DNA of 64,000 nucleotides from an uncultured Bacteroidota bacterium. Its GTDB lineage: Bacteria; Bacteroidota; Bacteroidia; Flavobacteriales; Flavobacteriaceae. The stretch lies in NCBI GenBank assembly GCA_902515565.1, contig CABXVR010000001.1, positions 62,001 to 126,000 of the forward strand. The letters run 5' to 3'. Shown here one piece after another: positions 10,384 through 20,854 of this stretch. Each line of letters begins with the position of its first letter. The stretch's first letter is position 1. The notes under the pieces are model-generated. The model was not told the origin of the DNA and did no database searches. It was given only the letters and a program-made list of their open reading frames with translations. Made by a program: the position numbers and the translations under genes.

Positions 10384-11291
10384 TTATCGAAAAATTTTTT
10401 ATTCCACATACTGGTGTCAACACCTAATTTAGTAAGGTTATAAACTTCTTTCTTGAAAAGCTTCACAAGCTTGTTTTCGGTTTCCTCATCTACAGGAGCG
10501 GCCTTATAATGGTAATTGCTTATTAGGCTATTTTTAATTGATTTCATCCATGGTGAAATAGGTGCAATTTTTTTAAAAATAGTTTTAATTTTTCCTTGTT
10601 TAAAAATAAAATTTGTAATTATGTTTTTCTTGTAAAGCCCTCCTTTGTTATATCTATTGTTAGAGTTTTTAGGTGTAAATTCTGAGTCTACTTCAAGAAA
10701 TTTGTACACCTTAATTAAAGTTTTTTTTGTGTCTAAATTAAGCTCTTCTTGTGTTAAAATTAAAACATCTGAAAATACTTTTTTAGCTTCAATAATTTTA
10801 TCATAGTAAAAGGAGTTAAACGTATAAAGCCAAAAATCTGAATATTGCTGACTCTTCCTAAAGTTCTCCAAATCTAGAGATTTTCTAAAACTTTCTGTTT
10901 CTCTATGCTCTCTTAATAGGTGTAAATAGTTTGAATAAGCTCTTTTAATTGGGTCGCGTATTAATATAATTACTTTTGGGTTATCTAATTCTTTATTAAT
11001 TTTTTTAAAAGAGTTTGGGTAATTAATGTATGAAGGTGATGTCTCTCCAATTGTTTTCTCACCAGAAACTCCTTCAAACATTTTAAAATATGAATCTAAA
11101 CTTTTGACTTGACTTTTTTTGGCTTCTAAATCTCCAGGGCCTTTGTTCAGTTTTGAAATATACGATTGTGTAAAATAATGAAGCTCCTTTTGTTTTGGCA
11201 TAAATATTTCAGGGTGCGCATCAACATAATAATGTAGGGCTGTCGAGCCACATTTTGGGAACCCTGAAATTATAAAGTGTGGTTTATTCAT
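10380..11291 (-). CDS. Sulfotransferase (PAPS-dependent family)
   Basis: 5'-PSB-like FIISGFPKCGSTALHYYVDAHPEI and 3'-PB-like IRDPIKRAYSNYLHL motifs. Confidence 0.87.
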   Translation of the reverse strand: MNKPHFIISGFPKCGSTALHYYVDAHPEIFMPKQKELHYFTQSYISKLNKGPGDLEAKKSQVKSLDSYFKMFEGVSGEKTIGETSPSYINYPNSFKKINKELDNPKVIILIRDPIKRAYSNYLHLLREHRETESFRKSLDLENFRKSQQYSDFWLYTFNSFYYDKIIEAKKVFSDVLILTQEELNLDTKKTLIKVYKFLEVDSEFTPKNSNNRYNKGGLYKKNIITNFIFKQGKIKTIFKKIAPISPWMKSIKNSLISNYHYKAAPVDEETENKLVKLFKKEVYNLTKLGVDTSMWNKKFFDK

Positions 11292-11294
11292 GCT

Positions 11295-12578
11295 TTAAGA
11301 AATAAAGGTTTTAACATTGTCTAAATAAAATACAAGAGCTGATGCAAGTATTTTTGATATTACAAAGCTAGTAGTTGTCGATATTGCCGCGCCCAACATT
11401 CCAAGTGGTGGGACTAAAATGATATTCAACACTACATTAATTAATAGCGAGGTTAGTAAAATAACATTTAGTTTTTTTTGCCTTCCAGTCATATTGAGAT
11501 AAAGAGCAGATGGCCCTGTAATAGAGTTAAAAAATTGTGCAATAAGCAAAATCCATAAAGCATTTTTAGCCAATATATAATTACTGCCAAAAGTGGACAA
11601 AACATATTCTGAAAATAATAATAATAATATTATAATAGGGAGGCTAATTACAACGTTTATTCTTGTAGCTTTTTTTAAAATTAATTTAAGCTGAGAAAAA
11701 TTTTTATCATTATATATACTTGCGATTTTTGGTGCTATGACAATGTTTACAGAAATTAAAGCTAGTGCTGTTACTGTCGCTAATTTAACAGCAATAGAAT
11801 AATATGCGACTGACTCAAAAGTATCATAAGCGCTAATAAAAAGCACGTCTGTACTTTGCATCAAAAAATATGATATTGCGCTAAGAGCCATCGGATATGA
11901 GGTTCTTAAAATTTCTGTTGAAGAAAAATTATGGGCTGCAGATTTGGGAAAATTTTTTTTGAATAAGAAAAAGTAAACTACTGCTGTGCTAATAACAAAA
12001 ATCACTACAAAGCTGTAAATAAACCATACAACTAAATCTTCTGGGCTGTCAATTATATAAAGAATAATAGAAAAAATAAAGAAAGGTGTATATCTAAAAA
12101 CATTTCTAAAACCCTCTGAAATTAAAGTGTGTTTTAATGCTCGTATTGTGTCTATATTAAGCATTGTAATTGAGTAGAAAACTAAACCTTGTAAAGATAA
12201 GTTTACCAATTCATAAGCTCCTTGTTTATTAAAAATTTGATTAATAATCTCTTTATCAATTACAAGCAGTGGCAAGTATAAAATACTGCAAGCTATTAGA
12301 ATTAAAAAATTCATTTTAAAATAAATCGATCTAATTGAGCCAAATGATTTTTTTGAAGTTAAAATGCCCGAATAATATATAATAGCTTGATTTGTGCCAA
12401 GTAAAGATGCTCCGCTTAAAATCATAAGAAAAGATCTTACAAAATCATATTGGCCAACAATTTCAGCTGAAAATGAATTTGTTAAAAACAATGAAAGTAA
12501 AAACATCAATAAGATTCCTGATGCCCTTAACAACAGAACCTTTAAGCTGTTTTTTATTAAAAAGTTTTTTAACATCAA
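11295..12578 (-). CDS. Polysaccharide flippase (Wzx/MATE-type oligosaccharide exporter)
   Basis: Multi-TM with PMALSAISYFLMQSTDVLFISAYDTFESVAYYSIAVKLA and C-term PPLGMLGAAISTTTSFVI. Confidence 0.85.
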   Translation of the reverse strand: MMLKNFLIKNSLKVLLLRASGILLMFLLSLFLTNSFSAEIVGQYDFVRSFLMILSGASLLGTNQAIIYYSGILTSKKSFGSIRSIYFKMNFLILIACSILYLPLLVIDKEIINQIFNKQGAYELVNLSLQGLVFYSITMLNIDTIRALKHTLISEGFRNVFRYTPFFIFSIILYIIDSPEDLVVWFIYSFVVIFVISTAVVYFFLFKKNFPKSAAHNFSSTEILRTSYPMALSAISYFLMQSTDVLFISAYDTFESVAYYSIAVKLATVTALALISVNIVIAPKIASIYNDKNFSQLKLILKKATRINVVISLPIIILLLLFSEYVLSTFGSNYILAKNALWILLIAQFFNSITGPSALYLNMTGRQKKLNVILLTSLLINVVLNIILVPPLGMLGAAISTTTSFVISKILASALVFYLDNVKTFIS

Positions 12579-12582
12579 GGCT

Positions 12583-13566
12583 CTAAAGTTGCTTGCTTTC
12601 TAAATTATCTAGCCAAGAATATGTCTTCCTTAAAACCTGAATTATTATAAAAATGAAGCAAAGAAGAAGTGGATAGTAGATTATTTTGTTACTCTTAATT
12701 GAGCTGGTTTCAATCATTAGGTTTGAGTTGTTAACAACAACAACGGTATTGTTAGAGTATATTTTTTCTTCTTTTAAAATTTCTATCTCTTTTGTCAACT
12801 CAATTTTAGTGTTTATTAGATCATTCGGTCTTATGTCCTTATTGTCAACGTAAAATTGAGAGTCTTTGTTAGAAGAGTTAGAAATCTCATTTGTGTATTT
12901 TAAAATTATCGCGTCAATCTGATTAATAGCTTTTTCATTACTTTCTATTCTGTCTGAAAAACTGTTCATTTTTCTTAACTTAAGTTCAGTAAATAAGGAG
13001 TTTGTATTTAAATAATCGATAATAACGTCTATCGTTTGGCTATCTGCTGTTGGGCTAAAAGAGCAAGTCAATGTGTGGTATTTATAATTTGAAATAAAAC
13101 TATTTGTCATTGAAAGATTATCTTCAAAAGTTAAATTCTCAAAAAGTGTTTTTATCTCATTTGCCTTAAAGGTTTCATCATTAATGATTTCTTGTAAATT
13201 AACTATTGGAGATATTGTTAGCTCAAAAACATTTAATTCTTCTGACGAAAACCCTATTTCATTAAAAAAACTAATATCGTTTGCCTCAATTTTTTGGTTT
13301 ATTAATGAAACGGCGTCGTATACATAATTAACAGCATCAAAGTTTACCTTTAAAAGCACTGACGCTTCTTTATCAGAATTGTTTTGACTTTCACTAAAAA
13401 AACCTAAAATTGCTCCAAATGATATTAAAAATAAAAAAGCTTTCCACTGTCTGATTAAGTATTTAGCCCACTTAAAAAAGAAAATGATTATTTTAACAAA
13501 TGTAGCTTGAATCTTTTTAAACAATACAATTATGTCTATTTCTTCTTGGTTTTCGTTAATGCTCAT
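12583..13566 (-). CDS. Chain-length determinant (Wzz)-like protein, no kinase domain
   Basis: NEEIDIIVLFKKI-type N-term, TM near N-term and C-term, periplasmic coiled middle; last gene of the polysaccharide cluster. Confidence 0.65.
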   Translation of the reverse strand: MSINENQEEIDIIVLFKKIQATFVKIIIFFFKWAKYLIRQWKAFLFLISFGAILGFFSESQNNSDKEASVLLKVNFDAVNYVYDAVSLINQKIEANDISFFNEIGFSSEELNVFELTISPIVNLQEIINDETFKANEIKTLFENLTFEDNLSMTNSFISNYKYHTLTCSFSPTADSQTIDVIIDYLNTNSLFTELKLRKMNSFSDRIESNEKAINQIDAIILKYTNEISNSSNKDSQFYVDNKDIRPNDLINTKIELTKEIEILKEEKIYSNNTVVVVNNSNLMIETSSIKSNKIIYYPLLLCFIFIIIQVLRKTYSWLDNLESKQL

Positions 13567-13660
13567 GACTTGTTTTTTTATAAACCTATTCGTTTTTCTA
13601 TTTATTAGATGGTTTAAATAATTAACGAATAATATGTTGGTTTATTTTATTCATTAATAC

Positions 13661-15172
13661 TTATGTTTTTATGTAACTTAAAAGTTGGTCTGCAATTTTT
13701 CGGTCATTTGATAATTTTGGGATTTTAAACTGCCCACCCAGCTTGTTTTGAGAGCTCATATAATTGTTGAATCCGCTTTGTTTAATTGCCCTTATCTTAA
13801 GAGGTTGAAGTATTTTCCCTTGAACAAGGTCTAAATAGTACTTGTTTTCATCTTGCATTGCCTGGTCAAGTATTGTAGAAAACCTTTCAAGGTTGACATT
13901 GTCTGATGAAAACTCTATAAACCATTCGTGATATGGAAGCTCGTTGATTGGGTTTACTTCAGGTGCTACTGTAAACTCTGTTATTAAAATCTTTCGTTTA
14001 GAACACGCCTTATTAATGGCGTTTTCTACATCTTTAACTATAACATGTTCTCCAAAAGCAGAAATAAAATGCTTAACCCTTCCGGTTACTAAAATTTTGT
14101 GAGGTTTGAGTTGTGTAAACATTATTGTATCTCCTGTATTATATGCCCAGAGCCCTGCATTAGTAGAAATGATTAGAACATAATTGGTCTCTAATTTAAC
14201 ATCCTTAACTGTAATTCTTTTGAATATATTTTGGTTAAAATCCTCAACAGAAATAAATTCATAAAAAATTCCAGAGTTAAGAAGCAATAATAAATCTTTG
14301 CTTGTTTGATTATTTTGAAAAGCAAAAAAACCTTCACTTGCAGGGTAAAATTCAATGCTATCAACTTTTCTGCCAATTAAATCAATAAATTTTTTCTTAT
14401 ACGGTTCATAATTAACTCCACCGTAAATAAATAAATTAAAATTTTTAAAAACCTCTCCAATTTTAATGCCCTTTAGCTTTTGAATTTTTTCGAAGTACAT
14501 CTGAACCCATGAAGGAATTCCACCAATGATCCTCATGTCTTCATTAATTGTTTCTTCTATTATTTTGTCAACTTTTGTTTCCCAGTCTTCAATACAGTTT
14601 GTTTCCCATGAGGGGAGTCTACTTGATTGCAAATATTTAGGGACATGATGGGCGGATATTCCGGACAGCCTTCCTGTTTTAATCACTCCATTGGTGTCAA
14701 GAGCAGGGCTTCCTTGTAAAAAAATTAATTTTCCGGCCAAAAAATCAGTCTTTCCGGTTTCGTTTATATACAGAAGCATTGCATTTTTAGATGCGTTAAA
14801 GTGTTCTGGAAGACTTTCTTTTGTGATTGGAATGTATTTTACACCTGACGTTGTTCCTGATGTAATCGCAAAATAAACGGGAAGACCTTTCCATAAAATA
14901 TTCTTTTCTCCCTTTTTTATAAGATCTATGTAAGGGGTAAACTCTTCATAATCTCGGATTGGTATATTATTTACAAAGTCTTTATGAGAATTTACGGAGT
15001 TAAAGTTATGCTCCTGACCAAACTTAGTGTTTTGTGCAGATTTTAAAAGTCTTTTAAAAACTCTATCTTGAGTCTTAACAGGGTTCAAAGACCATCTGTC
15101 TGTCGCTCTTTTTGTTCTATGAGCAATTCTTTTAGCCAGTACTTGCTTTAAAAAACTTCCTAGATTATTCAA
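13661..15172 (-). CDS. GH3 auxin-responsive promoter family protein (acyl-adenylating fold)
   Basis: FAITSGTTSGVKYIPIT, YPASEGFFAFQ, YNTGDTIMF motifs. Confidence 0.85.
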   Translation of the reverse strand: MNNLGSFLKQVLAKRIAHRTKRATDRWSLNPVKTQDRVFKRLLKSAQNTKFGQEHNFNSVNSHKDFVNNIPIRDYEEFTPYIDLIKKGEKNILWKGLPVYFAITSGTTSGVKYIPITKESLPEHFNASKNAMLLYINETGKTDFLAGKLIFLQGSPALDTNGVIKTGRLSGISAHHVPKYLQSSRLPSWETNCIEDWETKVDKIIEETINEDMRIIGGIPSWVQMYFEKIQKLKGIKIGEVFKNFNLFIYGGVNYEPYKKKFIDLIGRKVDSIEFYPASEGFFAFQNNQTSKDLLLLLNSGIFYEFISVEDFNQNIFKRITVKDVKLETNYVLIISTNAGLWAYNTGDTIMFTQLKPHKILVTGRVKHFISAFGEHVIVKDVENAINKACSKRKILITEFTVAPEVNPINELPYHEWFIEFSSDNVNLERFSTILDQAMQDENKYYLDLVQGKILQPLKIRAIKQSGFNNYMSSQNKLGGQFKIPKLSNDRKIADQLLSYIKT

Positions 15173-16028
15173 AATTAATTAGTGTGTTTGGGTCAATTGA
15201 AAAGCCCTCGCTCCAAAGCTCAAAATGAAGATGAGGCCCGCTTGTTAAAACTCCGCTATTTCCAGATAACGCTATAATCTCTCCTTGCTTAACTATTTCT
15301 CCTTGAAACTTTAACAGCTTTGAGTTATGTTTATATACAGAAATCAGATCGTTTCCGTGATCAATTATTAATACATAGCCGGTTTGAGTTGTCCACTCTG
15401 AAAGGATTACTCGTCCATTTGAAACTGACTTTACTGCTGTACCAATGTCTACACTTATATCAATTGCTAAGTGATCGTCTGCAATTGAGTAGTTTTGGGA
15501 AACAGCCCCGCTTATTGGGGCAGATAAAAGATAAAAGTCTTTATTTTTATTAATATTCTCTAAATTATACTTGTCTTCGTTGTCAACTAATTGACGTAAT
15601 ATAGAATCTTCTTTAGATTTTTCTATTATTTGAAGATCCAAAATATCTTTAGAAATAATTGAATCTGGCTTGTATTCAATTGTTTCTAAATCACCGGTCA
15701 AGACTTGTTTTAAAGAGTTAATATATTGGTCATTCAAAAAAACTATTTGCCTTAAGGAGTCTGTTTTATAGCTAAGCATATTTGCTTGTTTTTGTAAGCT
15801 TGTAGATGAATATCCAGGAATATATTCTCTGATTGGAGTAAAAAAAAGAATTCCAGATGTTATCAAAACAATAATAAACGTTAGCGCAAACAGGACTGAA
15901 AATACGTTTAGTCTACTTATCTTAAATGAATATTTTTCTTCATAAGTGCTGTCGTTTAGAAGAACCAGCCTGTACTTGGTTAAAAGTTTTGATATAAAGC
16001 TTTTTTTGCCTGTCTGCTTACTTTTCAT
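15165..16028 (-). CDS. M23 family metallopeptidase (LytM-type)
   Basis: DHLAIDISVDIGTAVKSVSNGRVI...GNSGVLTSGPHLHFELWSEG. Confidence 0.9.
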   Translation of the reverse strand: MKSKQTGKKSFISKLLTKYRLVLLNDSTYEEKYSFKISRLNVFSVLFALTFIIVLITSGILFFTPIREYIPGYSSTSLQKQANMLSYKTDSLRQIVFLNDQYINSLKQVLTGDLETIEYKPDSIISKDILDLQIIEKSKEDSILRQLVDNEDKYNLENINKNKDFYLLSAPISGAVSQNYSIADDHLAIDISVDIGTAVKSVSNGRVILSEWTTQTGYVLIIDHGNDLISVYKHNSKLLKFQGEIVKQGEIIALSGNSGVLTSGPHLHFELWSEGFSIDPNTLINFE

Positions 16029-16112
16029 AATTACAAAACTAATTAAATAATCTTAAATGTGTAAAATGTACAATAATTAGTCAGATTTATTAACTTTGTA
16101 AAAAAAATAACA

Positions 16113-16301
16113 ATGATTAGTTACATTTTACCACTTGCTGTTCCGGGATGGGGTTCCATTGCGATAATTGCATTAGCTATAATATTTCTTTTCGGAGGAA
16201 AAAAAATTCCTGAATTAATGAAAGGTATTGGTGGAGGAATAAAAGAATTTAAAAAAGCTAGTAAAGAAGAGAGTTCTGAAGAGGAAGAAGAGACAAAATA
16301 G
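16113..16301 (+). CDS. tatA: Sec-independent protein translocase TatA/E
   Basis: 62 aa: [38 protein letters not shown]. Confidence 0.93.
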   Translation: MISYILPLAVPGWGSIAIIALAIIFLFGGKKIPELMKGIGGGIKEFKKASKEESSEEEEETK

Positions 16302-16306
16302 TTCTT

Positions 16307-17260
16307 TTAATCGATTGTAATGCTTTTTATAATTGATTCCAGTTCAAAAATATAGCTTCTTTTATTTACAGATGGCGCATAAACAAAGCCATCTACATAA
16401 ATTTGCCTATTGTTTTTTATGTCATCAAATTTGTAACCAATAAAGGGGCCTGCCATAAATTGGTTTTTGACTTCCCACATTCCACGAAACTCTTCGTAAT
16501 TTATTCCATTAGTTAAAACTCCTTTTAATGTGCTTATCAAATAGCCATTATCTACACTCATGTTTGTGTTGTCTACAGGGCCCGGTATGTGTAGCTTTGA
16601 TATAGAGTCCCTAATTTTTAAATATGATTCTGTAGAGTGATTGTCTTTATTTGAAGCTTTATAAGCCATAAGGTTTAGAGTCCCTGATTTTATGTCTTTT
16701 CTGAGCCAAATAAAATCCTTTGTAGATTTTGCAACTCTATATACTGATGGGTATTTTATGCTTATATTAAAATTCTTTTTTATTTCTAAATCTTTGGATA
16801 AAGATTTTTTTATTCTTCTTTGTTTTTCCTTGATCTCATTTTGAGTTATTAAAGCTATTATTGAATCTCTGTCTTTAGAAATTTGTTTGGTTATCTCAGA
16901 GAGGGTTGGACCGCTAAACTCTATGACAATTTGCGGCTTTGCATATTTATTATACGTAATGGTTGTGTTTGTCTTCGCGGCTTTGTTGACTTTAATAATT
17001 GTTCTGTTTTTTGTAACAAAACCTGAAAAAACATGAGAGGGAATGTGCCTAAGTTTAAAAAGAGGCTCTCTTTGAGGCAAGCCATAAGCTGGTTTTGAAA
17101 AACTCTCCTTTAGGGTTTTCCCTATGGTTCCGTCCCATAATTCGTCGCTCAATACTGTTGAGATTTCATTCAAATTCCCTGAGGAAGCGGAGAGCATGCT
17201 TTGATTGTTGTTTTCTTCACAAGAAAATAAAATCACAAAAATTATAAAAAGCTTTTTCAT
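16307..17260 (-). CDS. DUF4837-like lipoprotein
   Basis: Lipobox LFSC; neighbourhood typical of the Bacteroidota DUF4837 family (next to LysM transglycosylase). Confidence 0.65.
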   Translation of the reverse strand: MKKLFIIFVILFSCEENNNQSMLSASSGNLNEISTVLSDELWDGTIGKTLKESFSKPAYGLPQREPLFKLRHIPSHVFSGFVTKNRTIIKVNKAAKTNTTITYNKYAKPQIVIEFSGPTLSEITKQISKDRDSIIALITQNEIKEKQRRIKKSLSKDLEIKKNFNISIKYPSVYRVAKSTKDFIWLRKDIKSGTLNLMAYKASNKDNHSTESYLKIRDSISKLHIPGPVDNTNMSVDNGYLISTLKGVLTNGINYEEFRGMWEVKNQFMAGPFIGYKFDDIKNNRQIYVDGFVYAPSVNKRSYIFELESIIKSITID

Positions 17261-17269
17261 ACTTCTAAG

Positions 17270-18424
17270 TTATTGTTTTTTTGGAAACTTCTTTGGGAAT
17301 ATGATTAGTCTCTTTCCGATTCCTAACTTATCATCTTTGAGTTTGTTCCATTTTTTTATATCACTAACTCTTACTCCATAATTTCTGGCAATTTTTCCTA
17401 AAAAATCTCCGTTAACAACTCTATATACAGTTCGTGAGTTTAATTCATACAGCTGAGGTAATGGTTTTTCTCTAGAGTTATAATCTAGTTCCGCCATATT
17501 ATATATTTCGACTTCTTTTTCTGTGAAGATGTCTGTGTGTCCTTGTGGTAATGTTAAATAATATTGCTTGTTTTTTACACTCGGAATAATGCTATGAATA
17601 TAAGAAGGATTTAAAAAATTTAATGTGTCTATGGAGATGTCTATTTTGTCAGAAATATGACTAAAAGACACCATTTTTTTAATTGGTATAGAGTCTGTAA
17701 GAGCAATTGCCAATTCGTTATTCTTCTTTTTAATTTCATGTTTGTGCGCAAATTCAAACAAGTACAATGTTGCTATAAAGGAAGGAACGTAATTAGCTGT
17801 TTCTTTGGGTAAATAACCTCTTAAATTCCAAAAATTTGAGTAGCCAGAAGCTTTTATGGCTCTTCTAATGTTTCCTGGTCCGTAATTATATGCGGCAATA
17901 GCTAGGTTCCAATCATTAAATCGTGCATATAGTTCAGATAAGTATTTAGCTGCGGCCTCAGAAGATTTAATCGGGTCCATTCTCTCGTCAACATAACTAT
18001 TAACTTTTAAGTCTAAGTCTTTCGCGGTATTAAACATAAACTGCCATAATCCTGTAGCTCCAACTCTTGATTTTGCTCGTGGGTTTAAAGCAGACTCTAT
18101 TACTGGAAGGTATTTTAGCTCTAGTGGAACATTATACTTTTGTAGTGCGTTTTCGAAAATTGGAAAAAAATACTCTGATTTGCTGTAAAGCTCTAAATAT
18201 GTTGATTGTCTATTCTCTAAATAATTTATTATTGTCTCTTCCAGCAAGGGAGTGTAATCAATTTGAAAAGGGGTTTTTGAGTTAATGTATTCAATTCGAG
18301 ATTTTATAGAATCTTTATCTATTATAACCTTTTTCAATTTAATATTTGAAGGGATCGAGGAGCTTTGTGGCTGCTGGTAACTTGAATAATTAAATAAAAA
18401 AACTAAAAATATCTTTGTTAACAT
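17270..18424 (-). CDS. Lytic transglycosylase (MltD-like) with LysM domain
   Basis: LPVIESALNPRAKSRVGATGLWQFM, NLAIAAYNYGPGNIRRAI; C-term LysM YRVVNGDFLGKIARNYGVRVSDIKKWN. Confidence 0.9.
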   Translation of the reverse strand: MLTKIFLVFLFNYSSYQQPQSSSIPSNIKLKKVIIDKDSIKSRIEYINSKTPFQIDYTPLLEETIINYLENRQSTYLELYSKSEYFFPIFENALQKYNVPLELKYLPVIESALNPRAKSRVGATGLWQFMFNTAKDLDLKVNSYVDERMDPIKSSEAAAKYLSELYARFNDWNLAIAAYNYGPGNIRRAIKASGYSNFWNLRGYLPKETANYVPSFIATLYLFEFAHKHEIKKKNNELAIALTDSIPIKKMVSFSHISDKIDISIDTLNFLNPSYIHSIIPSVKNKQYYLTLPQGHTDIFTEKEVEIYNMAELDYNSREKPLPQLYELNSRTVYRVVNGDFLGKIARNYGVRVSDIKKWNKLKDDKLGIGKRLIIFPKKFPKKQ

Positions 18425-18439
18425 TTAAATCTTATTTTT

Positions 18440-19621
18440 TTAAAGGGCGGCTATTCCTGGGAGTGTTTTTCCTTCTAAACTTTCAAGCATTGCACCCCCT
18501 CCAGTACTTACATAGCTAACATCTTTGTCCATGCCAAATTCTTTAACAGCAGACACAGAGTCTCCTCCTCCCACTAGGGAATATGCGCCGTTGTTTGTAG
18601 AGATTTTAATTGCATCTCCAATAGATTTTGTTCCATTAGAAAAGTTCGGCATTTCAAAAACGCCCATAGGGCCATTCCATAAAATTGTTTTAGCATTTAT
18701 AATTACTTTTGAAAAAGCTTTTATTGATGCTGGACCAATATCTAGCCCTTGCCAGCCTGCGGTGATATTAAATATTTGTAATTCTTTTTTATTAGCTTCA
18801 TTGTTAAAATTATCCGCAGCAACAACATCGATAGGTAAATGAAGTGCAACGTTATTTTCTTTTGCTCTTTCGATTAATTCAAGAGCAAGGCCTATTTTGT
18901 CGTCTTCACAAATAGAGTTTCCTATTTCACCGCCTTGTGCTTTTATAAAAGTATATGCCATTCCTCCCCCTAATATGATTGAGTCTACTTTTTTAAAAAT
19001 GTTATTAATAATTGTAATCTTGGAAGACACTTTTGCTCCTCCCAAAATAGCAACAACAGGTCTTTCTCCAGTTTTTAACACCTTTTCTATCGCCATTATT
19101 TCTTTATTAAGTAAAAGGCCTGAACATTTTTTATTTGGAAAAAAATCAGCAATTAAAGATGTGGATGCGTGTTTTCTGTGGGCTGCACCAAAAGCATCAT
19201 TAACATAGATGTCTCCAAACTCTGAAAGTTTCTTTGCAAATTTTTTGCAGCCGCTAGTTTCTTCCTCGTAAAATCTCAAATTTTCCATTATAGCAATTTC
19301 TCCTGGCTGTAAAGATCTGATTGTTTTTAGTGTCTCTTTTCCTGTACAGTCTGGGATAAACTTAACCTGTTTGTCTAAAGCCTTTTCAACATCTTTAAGT
19401 ATGTGCCTTAGCGAGTATTTGAGGTTTCTGCCTTTTGGTCTTCCAAGATGAGACATTAATACACAAGACCCCCCGTCTCTAATGATTTTTATAATTGTGG
19501 GTTTAGCGGAAAGAATTCTTGTGTTATCAAGCACTTTTTGATTGCTATCTAACGGGACGTTAAAGTCAACTCTTATCAGAGCTGTTTTGTTAAGGAAATT
19601 AAAATCTAAAACAGTCTTCAT
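18440..19621 (-). CDS. pgk: Phosphoglycerate kinase
   Basis: ALIRVDFNVPLD, LMSHLGRPKG, NDAFGAAHRKHAS, LGGAKVSSKI, STGGGAMLESLEGKTLPGI. Confidence 0.97.
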   Translation of the reverse strand: MKTVLDFNFLNKTALIRVDFNVPLDSNQKVLDNTRILSAKPTIIKIIRDGGSCVLMSHLGRPKGRNLKYSLRHILKDVEKALDKQVKFIPDCTGKETLKTIRSLQPGEIAIMENLRFYEEETSGCKKFAKKLSEFGDIYVNDAFGAAHRKHASTSLIADFFPNKKCSGLLLNKEIMAIEKVLKTGERPVVAILGGAKVSSKITIINNIFKKVDSIILGGGMAYTFIKAQGGEIGNSICEDDKIGLALELIERAKENNVALHLPIDVVAADNFNNEANKKELQIFNITAGWQGLDIGPASIKAFSKVIINAKTILWNGPMGVFEMPNFSNGTKSIGDAIKISTNNGAYSLVGGGDSVSAVKEFGMDKDVSYVSTGGGAMLESLEGKTLPGIAAL

Positions 19622-19693
19622 TGTATCAATTTAGAAAACAAATATAATTTATTCATGCTACTTAATAGGGTTGATTTCTATTATCTTTGTGTT

Positions 19694-20854
19694 ATGTCAA
19701 AAATTAATTTAGTTGGTCAAAAAAATTTACTCAAGGAGTTAGACACAAAAATAAGCTCAGGCAGAATAGCTCATTCATACCTATTATTTGGGGCTCCTGG
19801 GGTTGGAAAACTTTCTGTGGCTATAAGGTTTGCTGAACGAATTCTTTGTTCAAAACTAAACGAAAATGAATTAGAAATAATTAGTGCTCAACAAAAAATT
19901 AATGGATTAACCCACCCTGACTTACACTTTGTATATCCAGTTAACACAAGTTCAAAGGTGAAATCTAAGGCAACTTCAAAACATTTTTTAAAAGAATGGA
20001 GAGAGTCGATAAAAGAAAGCCCTTACATAACACTATCTCAGTGGCTTGAAAAAATCGAGATTGCAAATAAAAAAGGAAATATAAGTGTTAATGAGGCTGA
20101 AGAGATTAATAAAATAATGTCGCTTAAATCATACGAGGGCGGTTATAAGGTCATGATTATTTGGATGGCTGAAAACATGAATACAGAGTGTGCGAATAAA
20201 CTTCTCAAATTAATTGAGGAGCCTAGCGCAGACACTGTTTTTTTGCTTTTAACAGAAAATCAGTCCGCGATACTTCCAACAATAAAGTCAAGATGTCAAA
20301 AAATTAATATACCTCCAATAGAGCCAAGCGAGATTGCGGAGTCTCTTATAATTAATGGGTTGGTAGATAGCGAATCTGCTAACAATATCGCAAATATGAG
20401 TGGGGGCAGTTATTTTTCAGCCCTGAATATTTTAAACTCTGATTCGAGTGGTGTGAATTTCGAGCTTCTTTTTGTTGAGTGGGTTAGACTTGCCTTTAAA
20501 GTTAAAACCTCTAAAGTCGCAGCAGGAGATTTAGTTCTTTGGAGTGAAAAAGTTAGCAAGCTTCCAAAGGATGTGCAAAAACAGTTTTTTGTTTTTGCAC
20601 TAGAAGTTTTTAGAAAATCTGTGTTAAAAAACTATAAATCAAACACTTACAAGGAAAATTTCAAGGATAAAAGTTTTAATTTTGAAAAATTTTCTCCCTT
20701 TATTCACAATAACAATATAATTGAGCTTTATGAGGAAGTGAACAAAGCAATCTATGAGCTAAATCGAAACGGCAACCCTAAAATAATCATCACTGATCTT
20801 TCGTTAAAGCTTACAAGATTAATTCACCAAAAACCAAGCATTATTGATGAGTAG
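19694..20854 (+). CDS. holB: DNA polymerase III delta' subunit-like ATPase
   Basis: Likely start MSKINLVGQKN inside ORF 19655-20854; Walker A GAPGVGKLS, clamp-loader SRC motif. Confidence 0.85.
   Translation: MSKINLVGQKNLLKELDTKISSGRIAHSYLLFGAPGVGKLSVAIRFAERILCSKLNENELEIISAQQKINGLTHPDLHFVYPVNTSSKVKSKATSKHFLKEWRESIKESPYITLSQWLEKIEIANKKGNISVNEAEEINKIMSLKSYEGGYKVMIIWMAENMNTECANKLLKLIEEPSADTVFLLLTENQSAILPTIKSRCQKINIPPIEPSEIAESLIINGLVDSESANNIANMSGGSYFSALNILNSDSSGVNFELLFVEWVRLAFKVKTSKVAAGDLVLWSEKVSKLPKDVQKQFFVFALEVFRKSVLKNYKSNTYKENFKDKSFNFEKFSPFIHNNNIIELYEEVNKAIYELNRNGNPKIIITDLSLKLTRLIHQKPSIIDE

Noticed and set aside
18525-19208. Two plus-strand ORFs of 103-105 aa antisense to pgk
   Set aside because: Shadow ORFs over a highly conserved gene.
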